This document shows, piece by piece, positions 63,327 through 64,000 of a DNA stretch of 64,000 nucleotides. Made by a program: the position numbers and the translations under genes. The notes beneath the pieces were generated by a model. The model did no database searches. It saw nothing but the letters and a program-made list of their open reading frames with translations, and was not told where the DNA came from. Within the stretch, counting starts at the first letter, position 1. The number at the start of each line of letters is the position of its first letter. The DNA lies in assembly GCA_965197495.1 (NCBI GenBank), contig OZ240210.1:7874001-7938000 (forward strand), read 5' to 3'. Source of the stretch: SMYC01 sp965197495. Its GTDB lineage: Bacteria; Acidobacteriota; Vicinamibacteria; Marinacidobacterales; SMYC01.

Positions 63327-64000
63327 CTACGTCACACGCGAAGAGTCGGTGCTCGGTAGCGCGGCCGAGAACGACGGAGCGGGGAGCTCCTTCGACGCCG
63401 GCGCCCGCGCGGGTTTCGGAACGATCTCGGCAGGAGACGTCTTGATGACACTTACGACTTTCATGTTCGGGCGCACGAGACCTTGTTCATAGGCGGTGAT
63501 GAGCGCCTCGACGATGTGCTCTTCGAACTTCTTCCCGATGAAGCTTCTCATGCGAGCGAAGACGTAAGTGATCTCCATGGCTTTCTGATACGGCCGGTTC
63601 GTCGTCATCGCGTCGAAGGTATCGGCGACGCTCACGATCTTCGCCTGGGGGGGAATCTCGTAGCCTTTGAGCCCGTCCGGATATCCCGAACCGTCGACGT
63701 TCTCGTGATGGCACCGGATGCCCGGCATCATATGTTCGAGTTGCGGGACGTGTTCCATGATCGCGGCGCCCACCGACGGGTGGGTCTTCATGATCGTGTA
63801 TTCCTCGTCGGTCAGCGGCCCCGCTTTTCCGAGAATGCTGTCCTGGATTCCGATCTTTCCCACGTCGTGCATGAGAGCGGAAACCCTAATGACTTCCGTC
63901 TCGTCTTCCGGCAGCCCGAGAATCTGCGCGATCGTGGCTGAGTAATGCGCGACGCGCTCTGAATGACCCGCGGTATAGGGGTCCTTCGCGTCGATGGCAG
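63327..64000 (-). CDS. HD-GYP phosphodiesterase (5' end outside window)
   Basis: The frame stays open to the window edge: SAIDAKDPYTAGHSERVAHYS, LMHDVGKIGI (HD metal site), CHHENVDGSGYPDGLKG and a conserved KIVSVADTFDAMTTNRPY form the HD-GYP domain. It ends with a ~45-residue Pro/Ala-rich tail (PAEIVPKPARAPASKEL). A cyclic-di-GMP-degrading enzyme by family; the N-terminal sensory part is not visible. The ATG at 63872 is only internal. Confidence 0.92.
   Translation of the reverse strand, partial: AIDAKDPYTAGHSERVAHYSATIAQILGLPEDETEVIRVSALMHDVGKIGIQDSILGKAGPLTDEEYTIMKTHPSVGAAIMEHVPQLEHMMPGIRCHHENVDGSGYPDGLKGYEIPPQAKIVSVADTFDAMTTNRPYQKAMEITYVFARMRSFIGKKFEEHIVEALITAYEQGLVRPNMKVVSVIKTSPAEIVPKPARAPASKELPAPSFSAALPSTDSSRVT

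Overview
The window looks like chromosomal DNA of a high-GC Gram-negative bacterium. LolA, a secretin, RodZ, Mpl and an LD-carboxypeptidase imply a diderm envelope. The many PEGA, FHA, TPR and Ser/Thr-kinase proteins recall Acidobacteriota or a neighbouring phylum. The phylum is inferred from gene style only; there is no rRNA here. The chromosome is heavily loaded with insertion sequences (IS) and carries an ORF-less group II intron.

Region 1 (1-5.2 kb): the end of an IS1634-type element cuts a fragment of a group II intron, followed by a decayed ISL3 transposase and 770 bases of inverted repeats. Then come a TonB-C-like secreted protein, a DUF72 protein, tRNA-Ala(CGC) and two small genes. 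Region 2 (5.4-34.1 kb) is mostly mobile DNA. Two arrays of three tandem copies of one IS (5449-10056, minus strand; 25000-30063, plus strand) face each other across about 15 kb. There are also one complete IS1634-type element, a second IS1634 type in two copies (one broken by an IS3 element), two IS3 copies and the intron. Between them lie a GAF histidine kinase, an uncharacterised helical protein, a GAF/HD-GYP protein, a cNMP-binding/FHA protein, a TPR-secretin and LolA. Region 3 (34.2-50.6 kb, all minus strand) starts with Mpl and LdcA (peptidoglycan recycling) and YqeY. It continues with a protein-phosphorylation cluster: two FHA proteins, PEGA/PDZ and TPR/NHL envelope proteins, a PEGA-tailed Ser/Thr kinase, a PP2C phosphatase, a DnaJ-TPR protein, a HEAT-like gene with three in-frame stops, and RodZ. 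A second HEAT-like gene and a ThiE-like gene follow. Region 4 (50.7-64 kb, all minus strand) is housekeeping: a giant TPR protein, rplS-trmD-rimM-khpA-rpsP, ffh, a frameshifted cNMP-binding gene, ribBA-ribE-ribD, ftsY, a TPR protein and an HD-GYP gene cut by the window edge.

Working together: the kinase, phosphatase and FHA readers form a plausible phospho-signalling module next to cell-shape (RodZ) and wall-recycling genes. HD-GYP and cNMP-binding proteins suggest nucleotide second messengers. The two halves of the signal-recognition system (ffh, ftsY) bracket the riboflavin genes. No single known defence or biosynthetic system stands out. The most unusual material is the self-targeting IS arrays, the intron without an encoded protein, the FHA receptor with repeated Thr-x-x-Leu motifs, and the gene with three in-frame stops.
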